This document shows, one piece after another, positions 16,131 to 24,380 of a stretch of 64,000 nucleotides of DNA. Each line of letters starts with the position of its first letter. Positions within the stretch are counted from its first letter, which is position 1. The position numbers were made by a program, and so were the translations under genes. The notes below the pieces were generated by a model. It searched no databases, was not told the DNA's origin, and was given only the letters and a program-made list of their open reading frames with translations. This DNA comes from Cohnella sp. AR92 (GTDB taxonomy: Bacteria > Bacillota > Bacilli > Paenibacillales > Paenibacillaceae): positions 127,869 to 191,868 of the forward strand of contig NZ_RZJR01000005.1 in the NCBI RefSeq assembly GCF_003990975.1, in the 5' to 3' direction.

Positions 16131-16956
16131 CATCATCGCGGTATCAGAGGCAGCAACGCATCTTGGAAAATCGAACGTCGTCTTCGCCGACGTTCGTTTC
16201 GTGCTGGGGCAGCCGGAGGAGGGCCGAAGAGCATACGAGGAGAGCCATATTCCGGGCGCTGTCTTCTTCGACCTGGACGCGGACTTGTCCGGTCCGAAGC
16301 AGAAGCACGGCGGCGGCCGCCCCGTCCCGCCCCTGGACGAGCTCGCCCGCAAGCTGGGCGCGGCTGGAATCGGCGATGACACGGACGTCATCGTCTATGA
16401 TGATCAAGGAGGAAGCATCGCCGGCCGGCTCTGGTGGACGCTCAAGTACCTCGGCCACGAGCGCGTCAGGCTGCTGGCGGAAGGCTTCTCCGGCTGGCGG
16501 GATGCGGGTCAGCCGGTGACGGATGAGCTTCCAGTTCCAGCGGGTAAGGAGTTCGTCGTTCGCACGAATGAAGCGATATTCGCGGACATTGAGGATGTGA
16601 AGGCTGGCGCAGGCAAAGAAGGTCACGTGCTGATCGATTCAAGGAAGCCCGACCACTTCACGGGTGAAGACACCAGTAAGTACGCCAAAGCCGGCCACAT
16701 CCCCGGCGCGATAAACCGCTTCTGGGAAGCCGGCTCCCCCGGCGGCATCTTCCAGAGCGCAGAGGTTCAACGGGAGCGCTTTAAGGATCTGCCAGCCGAA
16801 TCGGAGATCATCGTCTACTGCGGCGGCGGGGTAACGGCTACTCCTAATGTGCTGGCTCTGACGGAGGCTGGTTACAAGAATGTGAAGCTTTATGTCGGGA
16901 GCTGGAGCGACTGGACGTCGTATGACGAGAATCCGGTGGCGGTGGGGGAGGAGTAA
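16123..16956 (+). CDS. Tandem-rhodanese sulfurtransferase
   Basis: This 277-residue protein has two rhodanese domains: residues 1-130 (inactive-type) and 140-277, with the catalytic cysteine in IVYCGGGVTA (about residue 232). The CxGGVTA loop is closer to thiosulfate/3-mercaptopyruvate sulfurtransferases than to arsenate reductases. It moves sulfane sulfur between small molecules and proteins. As last gene of the MerR-controlled operon it suggests that the imported compound carries sulfur or feeds a sulfur-requiring pathway such as thiazole synthesis. A clear paralogue sits at 29988-30836, also next to an NMT1-type transporter. Confidence 0.92.
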   Translation: MSNIIAVSEAATHLGKSNVVFADVRFVLGQPEEGRRAYEESHIPGAVFFDLDADLSGPKQKHGGGRPVPPLDELARKLGAAGIGDDTDVIVYDDQGGSIAGRLWWTLKYLGHERVRLLAEGFSGWRDAGQPVTDELPVPAGKEFVVRTNEAIFADIEDVKAGAGKEGHVLIDSRKPDHFTGEDTSKYAKAGHIPGAINRFWEAGSPGGIFQSAEVQRERFKDLPAESEIIVYCGGGVTATPNVLALTEAGYKNVKLYVGSWSDWTSYDENPVAVGEE

Positions 16957-16958
16957 AT

Positions 16959-16994
16959 GACGGCGCAGGGCAATCCCCTGCGCCGTCTTTTTTT
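16959..16994 (+). terminator. Strong rho-independent terminator
   Basis: GACGGCGCAGGG pairs with CCCTGCGCCGTC around a CAATC loop and is followed by seven T residues, three bases after the rhodanese stop codon. It closes the MerR-controlled operon. Confidence 0.95.
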
Positions 16995-17076
16995 GTTCCG
17001 CAAGCGAGTCGCAAATAGGCGATTGTTCCATGCGATTCTTAACGCCTTTGAATTTATTATAGGCAGGAATGGATTT

Positions 17077-18084
17077 ATGGAGGCGAAAGCGCGCATGGCG
17101 ATTATCGACGTGTATCCCGGCAGTCCGACGGCCATACAGGACGCGGTTGCGGCGGCGAATCCGGGCGATGTGGTTCTGGTGCATAAAGGCGTTTATTCGG
17201 AACGCGTGCGGCTGTCGACCGACCAAAGCAATGTTCGCATCGTGTCCCATCGGAAGAATCTCGCGATTCTGGACGGAAGGCACGCCTTGTCTGAGGCATT
17301 CGCGTTAGACAACGTCTTTGGAGCCGAAATTTCCGGCTTTGCGATACGAAACTATCTGTCGAGCGGCATTACGATTGCTACCGGCAAGTCCAATCGCGTG
17401 ATTCGCAATTGGATAAGCGCCATTAGCGGCGGCAGCAACCCGACTGGCCTATCCGTCGAGCAATCCGTCGGCAACCTGTTAGCGAGAAATACCGTAGTGC
17501 GAATCGGCAAAGCCGGATCGGGCATAGGTACGGGCATTCGGTTAAATGGGAGCACAGGGAACTGGACGATCGATAATTGGATTCGAAGAAACTCCGCCCA
17601 TGGGATCGAAATAAGCGGCAGCGGCCATAACGCAATATCGGGCAACCGGATATTCGGCAACCGCGGCGAAGGCATTATGCTGAACGAGCTCGACAATACC
17701 TTGATCCTGGGCAACCGCCTCGTCCGCAACGGCAGCAATGGCGTTAACAGCCAGGGCACGAACAGTTTGATTTTGAATAGCACCATCATGGGTAACAGAC
17801 AGAACGGCATCCTATGGAATTCGAACTACGGCTTTGCGGGATTCAACGAGATCACGGACCAGCGTCAAAGCGGGATCAACGTCAACTCGGATTTCAACGA
17901 TATCCAGGCCAATCGCATGGTGCGGAACCGACTCTACGGCGTTTTTATCCGCTCCGCGCATAGGGCCAACTTCTTGTTCCGCAACCGATTTAAGAACAAC
18001 AAGCCCCGCAATATCAAAGACGAGGGCGAGAACAATTCGATTATCCCAAACCGTTTACACGATGATCGAGCCGCCCGCCGATAA
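17077..18084 (+). CDS. Right-handed parallel beta-helix protein
   Basis: This 335-residue protein begins MEAKARMAIIDVYPGSPTAIQDAVAAANPGDVVLVHKGVY, the usual opening of NosD/pectate-lyase-like beta-helix proteins, followed by about ten coils with repeated N-R-I and G-I-xx patterns (AHGIEISGSGHNAISGNRIFGN, GEGIMLNELDNTLILGNRLV). The ATG at 17077 follows AGGCAGGA at a good distance. There is no signal peptide, which is odd for a fold usually found outside the cell. A spore-surface location would explain this. No catalytic residues are evident. The gene is monocistronic. Confidence 0.85.
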   Translation: MEAKARMAIIDVYPGSPTAIQDAVAAANPGDVVLVHKGVYSERVRLSTDQSNVRIVSHRKNLAILDGRHALSEAFALDNVFGAEISGFAIRNYLSSGITIATGKSNRVIRNWISAISGGSNPTGLSVEQSVGNLLARNTVVRIGKAGSGIGTGIRLNGSTGNWTIDNWIRRNSAHGIEISGSGHNAISGNRIFGNRGEGIMLNELDNTLILGNRLVRNGSNGVNSQGTNSLILNSTIMGNRQNGILWNSNYGFAGFNEITDQRQSGINVNSDFNDIQANRMVRNRLYGVFIRSAHRANFLFRNRFKNNKPRNIKDEGENNSIIPNRLHDDRAARR

Positions 18085-18212
18085 AATCGCCCTTCAAATA
18101 CCTGGCTGGAAAATGATAAAATATGGACATGCAAGCCGCAATGCTCAGTCACGCCGGATCACCCCTTGAGGTGAGTGAGGTTTACAAAATAAACAAGGAA
18201 CGTGATCGGGAT

Positions 18213-18242
18213 ATGGTTAAAGCAGTCGATTATCCCTCCTAG
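18213..18242 (+). CDS. cat leader peptide (MVKAVDYPS)
   Basis: A nine-codon reading frame encodes MVKAVDYPS and ends at TAG inside the hairpin that masks the cat ribosome binding site. An AAGGAA stretch lies upstream. Staphylococcal and Bacillus cat genes carry leaders of the same length, which stall ribosomes when chloramphenicol is present; the pC194-type leader shares the DYxS ending. The match in size, position and sequence is strong, though drug-dependent stalling here is inferred. Confidence 0.8.
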   Translation: MVKAVDYPS

Positions 18243-18263
18243 AATAATAAAATTTTAGGAGGG
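18234..18263 (+). promoter_or_regulatory. Translational attenuator hairpin masking the cat SD
   Basis: CCCTCCTAGAA (18234-18244) pairs with TTTTAGGAGGG (18253-18263), eleven pairs including one G-U, around an eight-base loop. The 3' arm contains the AGGAGGG ribosome binding site of cat, seven bases before its ATG. The 5' arm holds the last codons of the leader peptide, so a stalled ribosome would open the stem. Confidence 0.85.
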
Positions 18264-18270
18264 TAAAAAA

Positions 18271-18930
18271 ATGAATTTTAATCGGATCGATATGGATAGT
18301 TGGGCCCGAAAGCCTTATTTCGAACATTATTTAAACCATGTTAGATGCACCTACAGCATGACCGCCGATCTCGATATCTCTTTGTTGCAGGCAGAACTGA
18401 AGCGCACGGGAATGAAGCTATATCCTGCTTTGATTTACATGATTACGACAGTGGTTAATCGCCATAACGAATTCCGAACGTGCTTTAATTCGGAGGGTTT
18501 GTTAGGCGTTTGGGATCGGATGTCTCCTAGCTTCACCATATTCCATGAGGAGAGCAAAACCTTCTCAAGCATATGGACTCCGTTCAGCGAGGAGTTTCAG
18601 ACGTTCTACGGAAGTTACCTTCTAGAGACCGAAAAGCATAAGAATGCTAAGCAGCTTTTCCCTGACACGAACGAGCCTTCGAACACCTTTCCGATCTCCA
18701 GCATTCCGTGGGTTAGCTTTACTGGGTTCAACCTGAATGTTTACAGCGGAGGAGATTATTTGCTGCCCATATTCACGATTGGCAAGTACCATTGCCAAGA
18801 TGAAAGGGTTTTGCTGCCGTTGTCGGTGCAATTCCATCATGCCGTTTGCGATGGTTACCATGCAGGCTTAATGTTTAATGAGCTTCAAGAATTGTCGGTG
18901 GATTGTAAGGGCTGGTTAACAGGTAAGTAA
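18271..18930 (+). CDS. cat: Chloramphenicol O-acetyltransferase, CatA type
   Basis: This 219-residue protein has the type A CAT sequence pattern: an N-terminal FNRIDMDSWARKPYFEHYLN, LYPALIYMITTVVNRHNEFRT in the middle, and the active-site motif QFHHAVCDGYHAG near residue 193, whose histidine is the catalytic base. It acetylates chloramphenicol with acetyl-CoA in the cytoplasm as a trimer. Length is normal for the family. Local base composition is more AT-rich than the flanking genes. The upstream leader and hairpin predict drug-inducible translation. A repeated terminator element follows. Confidence 0.92.
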   Translation: MNFNRIDMDSWARKPYFEHYLNHVRCTYSMTADLDISLLQAELKRTGMKLYPALIYMITTVVNRHNEFRTCFNSEGLLGVWDRMSPSFTIFHEESKTFSSIWTPFSEEFQTFYGSYLLETEKHKNAKQLFPDTNEPSNTFPISSIPWVSFTGFNLNVYSGGDYLLPIFTIGKYHCQDERVLLPLSVQFHHAVCDGYHAGLMFNELQELSVDCKGWLTGK

Positions 18931-18950
18931 GCACACCAAATAAAACGTTC

Positions 18951-18989
18951 AACGGGATGCTAGTCACGTATCGTGGCTTCATCCCGTTT
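18951..18989 (+). terminator. Terminator hairpin after cat (copy 1 of a repeated element)
   Basis: AACGGGATG and CATCCCGTT form the outer stem and AGTCACG/CGTGGCT the inner stem, followed by TTGTGTTT. An almost identical sequence occurs at 20166-20204 downstream of the next gene, and similarity continues about 25 bases further. Confidence 0.8.
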
Positions 18990-19098
18990 GTGTTTACGCC
19001 ACTAACGGCGGCTTGAAGCACCATACCACCGTACATTATCTGCATTAATTTGTTAATATAATGAAATAACGCTGCTATTCTCTTGAGGAGAAATATAA

Positions 19099-20160
19099 AT
19101 GCCGAAGTGGATCGTCCTTCTGTTAGCGGGAATTTTGCTTTTGTCGGGTTGCAAGGATTCTAATGTTCAAAAGGAAACGGCTGTGCAAGAGGAGACAGCT
19201 GCCCCAAGCGTTACGGCTGTCAGTCAATCAACACCGGAGCCAAGTGAGAGCCCGAATCCTGTGCCGACCGTGCCGGATTCTTTCCGGAAATACTACGATT
19301 TCGTAGATGGGGAACATTTAGGAAATCTTATTTTCCACGCAAAAGAAGACTTAGATGGGGATGGAACGGACGAGATTATACTCGCTTTCGGATGGATCAG
19401 CGAAGAAGACCCCCTGGACTCGTGGGTATCGGACCTGGTCTTCCTGAGAGAGACCGACGGGCAGCTCACGAAGCTTGGCGATAATTGGGCCGCTCAAGCC
19501 TATGGTATCTATAAGGTAGAATTGATTCGTTTGCAGGGCTCCAATAAGAAGTACCTTTGGTGCGGCCTCACGAACGGAGGATGGTTAAAGGGCGTTCAAA
19601 TTATCGAATTCCAGAACAGCGAACCTCGGGAGCTCTTCTACATCGCGTCGGCAACCGGATCCGGAGAAGAAACGTTGACAGACGACAACCAAGACGGGTA
19701 CTATGACGGCCTTATCAGCGACCGGAGCAGTTACGATGTTCTGTACTACGAAACCCAACGTTATTATCGGTGGACAGGCAAGGAATTCGTTTACGTCTCG
19801 ACGCACACGGATGTTGGCGAATATCCGGGCTCCGTAAAAGAGACCATTCTGCAATATCTGGCACTTAGAGTTCTGAATATCGAGTATTCGCCCGAGATAG
19901 ATGCAAGGTTAGCCGAGCTATGCACGGACACGGAAGCAGATCAAGCCGAAACCGCCCCAGACGTCTGGACGTCCTCTCTATTAGAGTCAATCCTCGAGAT
20001 AGGCGACACGATCGATTTTCAGATCAAGGAGGCAGCCGATGCGGCGAATGCCATCGTGACTCTTAAGAGCGTCGAGTCCGATGAGCATATTGTCTTTACG
20101 TTTGATCTCCTCCATTCCGACGGGAAGTGGGTCATCGATCGTCTCGAACAATTGGAATGA
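19099..20160 (+). CDS. Lipoprotein of unknown function with Ca-binding-like loops
   Basis: This 353-residue protein has a lipoprotein signal with lipobox LLSGC (Cys about residue 18), then a 45-residue Glu/Thr/Pro/Ser-rich linker. The globular part contains two acidic loops, DLDGDGTDEI and DDNQDGYYDG, that resemble EF-hand or FG-GAP calcium sites. The C-terminal 70 residues look like a separate small alpha/beta domain. I do not recognise the family. GAGGAG precedes the ATG. It is a single gene between the two copies of the repeated terminator element. Confidence 0.82.
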   Translation: MPKWIVLLLAGILLLSGCKDSNVQKETAVQEETAAPSVTAVSQSTPEPSESPNPVPTVPDSFRKYYDFVDGEHLGNLIFHAKEDLDGDGTDEIILAFGWISEEDPLDSWVSDLVFLRETDGQLTKLGDNWAAQAYGIYKVELIRLQGSNKKYLWCGLTNGGWLKGVQIIEFQNSEPRELFYIASATGSGEETLTDDNQDGYYDGLISDRSSYDVLYYETQRYYRWTGKEFVYVSTHTDVGEYPGSVKETILQYLALRVLNIEYSPEIDARLAELCTDTEADQAETAPDVWTSSLLESILEIGDTIDFQIKEAADAANAIVTLKSVESDEHIVFTFDLLHSDGKWVIDRLEQLE

Positions 20161-20165
20161 CTCTG

Positions 20166-20204
20166 AACGGGATGCTAGTCACGTATCGTGGCTGCATCCC
20201 GTTT
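20166..20204 (+). terminator. Terminator hairpin after the lipoprotein gene (copy 2 of a repeated element)
   Basis: The sequence from AACGGGATGC to CATCCCGTT matches 18951-18989 with one difference in the loop side. It begins six bases after the lipoprotein stop and is followed by TTGTTT. Confidence 0.82.
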
Positions 20205-20225
20205 TGTTTACGTCAATAATGGCAG

Positions 20226-21152
20226 CTAAAAATCTCGAGCCTCATAAAGCGCTTCCGTCCGCTTGCGAAGAAGCGGTCCCAAGCTGGACGCATTCGCGAG
20301 AATGGTGCCGATGATAACCGTCAACACTCCGGCAAGCGACAGCCACGTTAAGGATTCCCCATAGAACAGCGCTCCGATGGCAAGAGCGATGATGGGCGAA
20401 ACGTACAGCCAGGTCGATGGAAAAACGGGATTCGTCTTCGAGACGAGCCAGTAGAACAGGCTGTGCCCCACCATCGAGCCGATGACGATCAGATAGAACA
20501 GCGGGCCGAGTCCCTTCCACGTGAACAGCGATTCCGCCCGGACATGCTCCGTAAAGGCAGACAACAGGAGCAGCAGCAGCCCGCCGTACATCATTTGGAC
20601 CGCGTTGTGGGCGATCGGCGACTCCTTCGAATACCTCTGAGTGACGGGCTTGGAGTATAGCGTCCCCACGCAATAGGCCAGCTCGCCGACCAGGATTGCG
20701 GCGCAGCCGATCAACCACTTGGTCCCCGAAGATACCGTGAGGCTCGGAAGCATGATCAGCACGATGCCGGTGAAGCCGACCAGGCAGCCGATCGCGGTGA
20801 TCCTTGACGGTCTCTGCCTCAGAACCAAGGCTTGGAGGACAAGAATAATAAGCGGACCCGTAGCGGACAAGACCGCCGCGATGCCGGATTCGACGAATTG
20901 CTCCGCCCAATACAACGCGGAGAACGTTCCGAACGTCATGCAAGCGCCGATAATCGCGAACTCTTTGCGCCACAGCAGCCTCCAATTTGCTTTTCCCCGC
21001 CCAATCATAAACAAGAACAGGATAGCGCCCGCTGCCAGAAAGCGGACTCCGGCCGAGAAGAAAGGCGGCACGGATGCATCGACGCCGATCCGGATCGCCA
21101 GGAAAGTCGTTCCGAAGATTAAGCAGATAAGCGAATAATTGAAGATGATCAT
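20226..21152 (-). CDS. EamA/DMT-family transporter
   Basis: This 308-residue membrane protein has about ten hydrophobic helices in two EamA halves. The first half contains GTTFLAIRIGVDASVPPFFSAGVRFLAAGAILF, a well-conserved RhaT/YdcZ-type opening, and the second contains SMVGHSLFYWLVSKTNPVFPSTWLYVSPIIALAIG. Members export amino acids, metabolites or drugs. It is divergent from a MocR-type regulator, a common pairing, and the direct repeats between them probably control both. The substrate is unknown. Confidence 0.9.
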   Translation of the reverse strand: MIIFNYSLICLIFGTTFLAIRIGVDASVPPFFSAGVRFLAAGAILFLFMIGRGKANWRLLWRKEFAIIGACMTFGTFSALYWAEQFVESGIAAVLSATGPLIILVLQALVLRQRPSRITAIGCLVGFTGIVLIMLPSLTVSSGTKWLIGCAAILVGELAYCVGTLYSKPVTQRYSKESPIAHNAVQMMYGGLLLLLLSAFTEHVRAESLFTWKGLGPLFYLIVIGSMVGHSLFYWLVSKTNPVFPSTWLYVSPIIALAIGALFYGESLTWLSLAGVLTVIIGTILANASSLGPLLRKRTEALYEARDF

Positions 21153-21193
21153 GTTTATTTTCCTCCCCTATGCTGTATCATAATCGCAAGGGA

Positions 21194-21231
21194 ATAGAAC
21201 AGTTGACCGGGCATAGAACAGATGGCCGAGA
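21194..21231. promoter_or_regulatory. Direct repeats, putative MocR operator
   Basis: Two adjacent 19-base units start with ATAGAACAGTTGACCGG (21194) and ATAGAACAGATGGCCGA (21213). They lie between the divergent transporter and MocR genes. MocR/PdxR regulators typically bind direct repeats, so these are the likely sites. Confidence 0.6.
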
Positions 21232-21275
21232 TATTCGGTAAACTATTCGTAGCTTAAGTGAGGGTGGGGATCGCG

Positions 21276-22712
21276 GTGAAGACTCTATCGGCTGATAGCC
21301 AGTCCGACAAATATGCCCAAGCGTATCATTACATAGCCGATCGGATCGATCGCGGCGAATGGGGCGCGCATGACAAGCTCCCTTCCGTCCGAATCCTCGC
21401 CCAAGAGTTGGGCATGCACCGGCTTACCGTTTTTCGCGCGTATCAGATGTTGAAGCAGAACGGAATCGTCTATGTGAAGGAGAAGTCCGGCTATTACGTC
21501 AGTCCTTCCGCCAAGCAGGGAGCCGATCCGTTCGAGACCCAAGCGAATCGGCCGGTCCCCTCCTCCAATCGGCTGAGCAACAGCATGGCCTCCATTCAGC
21601 AGAAGACGGCAGACTACCAGCTCTCCCAAGCGCTAATCGATCCCAATCTGCTGCCGAATGCGTATTTATCCGAATACGTGAAGCGAGTGTTCGACCTGTA
21701 TCCGAAGATGATCGGTACCTACTCGACGCCCCAAGGCGACCAGGAGCTTCGCGAATCCCTCTGCACGCACATAAGCCGGCAGTTCGGCATCCCCGTAACG
21801 GCGGAGGCAATGACGATCACCACCGGAGCGCAGCAGGCGATCGACCTGCTTGCTCGTATCTTCGTGCGGCCGCTGGATGCCGTATTGATCGAACGCCCGA
21901 CCTACAGCGCCGCGATCGATATCTTTCGCCAGCACGGAGCGCGGTTCCTGCCTGTCGAGATCGGCCCCGACGGGTACGACTTGGAACGGGTGCAGGAACT
22001 GATGGAACGATGCCGGCCCAAACTATTCTATTTGAACCCGACGTTCCATAATCCCACGGGCTTCACGGTACCCGCCGCCAACCGCAAACGCCTCGTCGAG
22101 CTGGCCGAACGATACCGATGCCTTCTGATCGAGGACGATGTGTTCCACGACATGTACTTCGGGCAGCCGCCTCCCCCGCCCCTTTACGCGTACGATACGG
22201 AAGGCTGGGTCGTTTACCTGCGCAGCTTCAGCAAGTACGTGGCTCCCGGTCTGCGCATATGCGGCGTCATCGGAAGCAAGGCCGTCACGGAGCAATTGGC
22301 GATCGCCAAGGCTCTGGCCGACAACGGCACTCCGCTCGTTAACCAGAAGCTGTTCCTGCATTACTTCCAATCCGAACGGATGATCCAGCACATCGAGAAG
22401 CTTCGTACGGCGCTGCAGCTCCGAAGAGACGTCATGGAGGCGGAATTAGCCGGAACCGGTTGGCAGTGGAGCAGCCCGAACGGCGGACTCAATCTGTGGA
22501 TCCGCCTGCCCGATTCGCTGGACGGAAGCCGTCTACTTGAGGAGAGCCTTCGGCAATCCGTCTCCTTCGTTCCGGGAGAGATATGCGATCCCCTTGGACA
22601 AATGAAGTCTTTTATCCGGTTGAGCTTTTCTTACATGAATGAGATTCATATCAAGGAGGGGATTAGGCGGTTGCGGGAGGCGGCTAGCAAAGGAATGGAC
22701 AGCGACAGATAA
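21276..22712 (+). CDS. MocR-type GntR regulator with PLP aminotransferase domain
   Basis: This 478-residue protein has a GntR winged helix at residues about 10-75 (YHYIADRIDRGEWGAHDKLPSVRILAQELGMHRLTVFRAYQML) and a class I aminotransferase-like domain (about 105-470). The PLP lysine is in LRSFSKYVAPGLRICG, and the FHNPTG motif is present. Such proteins sense PLP or an amine and control neighbouring genes. GTG 21276 is chosen because GGGTGGGGA precedes it, although earlier in-frame GTGs exist. The divergent EamA transporter is the probable target. Confidence 0.92.
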   Translation: MKTLSADSQSDKYAQAYHYIADRIDRGEWGAHDKLPSVRILAQELGMHRLTVFRAYQMLKQNGIVYVKEKSGYYVSPSAKQGADPFETQANRPVPSSNRLSNSMASIQQKTADYQLSQALIDPNLLPNAYLSEYVKRVFDLYPKMIGTYSTPQGDQELRESLCTHISRQFGIPVTAEAMTITTGAQQAIDLLARIFVRPLDAVLIERPTYSAAIDIFRQHGARFLPVEIGPDGYDLERVQELMERCRPKLFYLNPTFHNPTGFTVPAANRKRLVELAERYRCLLIEDDVFHDMYFGQPPPPPLYAYDTEGWVVYLRSFSKYVAPGLRICGVIGSKAVTEQLAIAKALADNGTPLVNQKLFLHYFQSERMIQHIEKLRTALQLRRDVMEAELAGTGWQWSSPNGGLNLWIRLPDSLDGSRLLEESLRQSVSFVPGEICDPLGQMKSFIRLSFSYMNEIHIKEGIRRLREAASKGMDSDR

Positions 22713-22813
22713 CCTAGAAAGATTGGACATTTGACCGAAGGATATCCATCCAATCATGGGGACCTATCCACGTATACCCTATAAGGACAATAGTCGCGAT
22801 AGGAGGGGCTGGG

Positions 22814-23050
22814 GTGGGTACGATTCGTAATAAGCGAAGAATTTGCCTCAAATCGCTGAATGCCTCCATCAGGGAAGTGCAGGAAGCCATTCGGTTCTTG
22901 GAACGCGCAAATACCGATCAAGCAGAAGCTGAAATCGGCGATTCGATTGTAGACATCTCAAGGACGCTCCGTTGTTTAAAGTTTAACGCGCCGCCTTCGA
23001 GGCCGAAGATACCGAAGAGGAAAATGGTCTTGAAGAGGCGATGCAGGTGA
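22814..23050 (+). CDS. Small helical protein related to the N-terminus of the next gene
   Basis: This 78-residue protein starts at GTG after AGGAGGGG. Residues about 14-50 (SIREVQEAIRFLERANTDQAEAEIGDSIVDISRTLR) resemble residues about 8-55 of the following glycine-rich protein (AL.EL..AR....AE.EI.DSL..L...LRSI). The tail is basic (PKIPKRKMVLKRRCR). It is cysteine-containing, without signal peptide or membrane helix. I do not recognise a family. It overlaps the next gene by ten bases and may act as its partner or anchor. Confidence 0.7.
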   Translation: MGTIRNKRRICLKSLNASIREVQEAIRFLERANTDQAEAEIGDSIVDISRTLRCLKFNAPPSRPKIPKRKMVLKRRCR

Positions 23051-24294
23051 GCAGCCAGCTTACGAGCGTCCAGCAGCTTAAGCAAGCCCTTGTGGAGTTG
23101 AAGGAAGCAAGGTATCTCTTGCATCGCAACCGGGTAAGGCCGGCCGAGAGAGAGATTGTGGACTCCTTGGCCTTTCTCGGGAAGGCTCTGCGGTCCATTC
23201 AGCAGGAATTCGGAACAATCGTTACCGCCTTCCGGTTCACCGGAGGTCTTCAAACCTTCACCGCTCCTTCCGATGGCACCATCATCATCCAAGCTGTTGG
23301 AGCCGCTGGCGGCGGAATCGAGGATGAATACGGAAATATCGTGAAATCCGGCGCTTCCGGCGCTTCTCTGCAAGGCGACTATCCAATCTCAAGCGGAACA
23401 ACGTTGGCCATACTGGTCGGCGGTTCGGGCGGTGCAAGTCGCAGCGCAGGCGGCGGGGGCGGCGGATCGTTCGTCTGGACGGGAACTTCATTTAGCGACC
23501 TTACTGAAGCCACATTGCTTATCGCCGCCGGCGGCGGAGGCGGCACTTCCGCTTCGGGTGGAACAGGAGTCAACGCAGTTGTAACCCTAGAAGGAACGGC
23601 TAGTACGGATGGAGATCCAGGAGGCACTCCTGGCAATGGCGGGAGTGCCGGTTCTGTTTTTCTAGACGAAGGCGGCGGGGGCGGCGGCGCTGGAATATTG
23701 ACAAGCGGGGGTACTCCCGGCGGCCTCGAAGGCGGAACCGGCGGTACGGCTATAAACAGCGGCGGGGGCGGCGGAGGAGGAAGCGAACCAAGCGCCAGCG
23801 GCGGATTCGGCGGCGGGGGCGGAATGGGCGGCGGCGCTGGGGGCGGCGGCGGCTATAGCGGCGGCGGTGGAGGAGGTTCTGCCAAAGGCGGCGGCGGGGG
23901 CGGCGGGGGTTCATTCAATATCGGTGCTTCGCAGGCTAATGCCGTTGGTGTCGGGAACGCAGACGGGTTGGTCACGATAACATTCGTCCCCTGCAGCATT
24001 AAATTGACCATTACGAAGACGACCGCTTTAACTTATGCAATCAGCGGAACCGTGTCGGTATCGGGTGCTCCCATACCCGGAATGCCTGTAACCTTTACAC
24101 CATTTCCGGGTTCATTCCTGCTATTGTCCATTGCCCCGAATCCAGCCATAACCGACGCTTCAGGGAACTTTGCGGCCACGATGACCTTCTCGAGCGTAGA
24201 GCCGAAATTATTCGGCTTTATCTCCTTGGAAGCCTCCGTATTGTTTGATGGCATAACCGTCTCCATTCGCCAGAACGCCAGTTCACCGGGGTAA
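23041..24294 (+). CDS. Glycine-rich surface-type protein
   Basis: This 417-residue protein has an N-terminal helical segment (1-58), a glycine-rich domain (about 60-305) opening with FRFTGGLQTFTAPSDGTIIIQAVGAAGGG, with many GGGGGG runs, and a C-terminal Ig-like domain (about 310-417, ISGTVSVSGAPIPGMPVTFTP). Glycine-rich domains of this kind occur in Bacillus-group surface and spore proteins. There is no signal peptide or anchor, which fits assembly on the spore from inside the mother cell. That location is inferred. A hairpin terminator follows. Confidence 0.82.
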   Translation: MQVSSQLTSVQQLKQALVELKEARYLLHRNRVRPAEREIVDSLAFLGKALRSIQQEFGTIVTAFRFTGGLQTFTAPSDGTIIIQAVGAAGGGIEDEYGNIVKSGASGASLQGDYPISSGTTLAILVGGSGGASRSAGGGGGGSFVWTGTSFSDLTEATLLIAAGGGGGTSASGGTGVNAVVTLEGTASTDGDPGGTPGNGGSAGSVFLDEGGGGGGAGILTSGGTPGGLEGGTGGTAINSGGGGGGGSEPSASGGFGGGGGMGGGAGGGGGYSGGGGGGSAKGGGGGGGGSFNIGASQANAVGVGNADGLVTITFVPCSIKLTITKTTALTYAISGTVSVSGAPIPGMPVTFTPFPGSFLLLSIAPNPAITDASGNFAATMTFSSVEPKLFGFISLEASVLFDGITVSIRQNASSPG

Positions 24295-24342
24295 GTGCGG
24301 GCGTAAATAGAACTATGGAAAAAGCGAACGTCCCTGAGCAAA

Positions 24343-24380
24343 GGCCAGATTTCCCAGACGGGGATTCTGGCCATGTTTTT
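24343..24380 (+). terminator. Rho-independent terminator
   Basis: GGCCAGATTTCCC pairs with GGGGATTCTGGCC and is followed by ATGTTTTT. It lies 49 bases after the glycine-rich gene. Confidence 0.8.

Noticed and set aside
15381..16391. 336-residue minus-strand ORF across merR and rhodanese
   Set aside because: It lies opposite two genes with unmistakable motifs and shows only low-complexity Leu/Asp/Val sequence.
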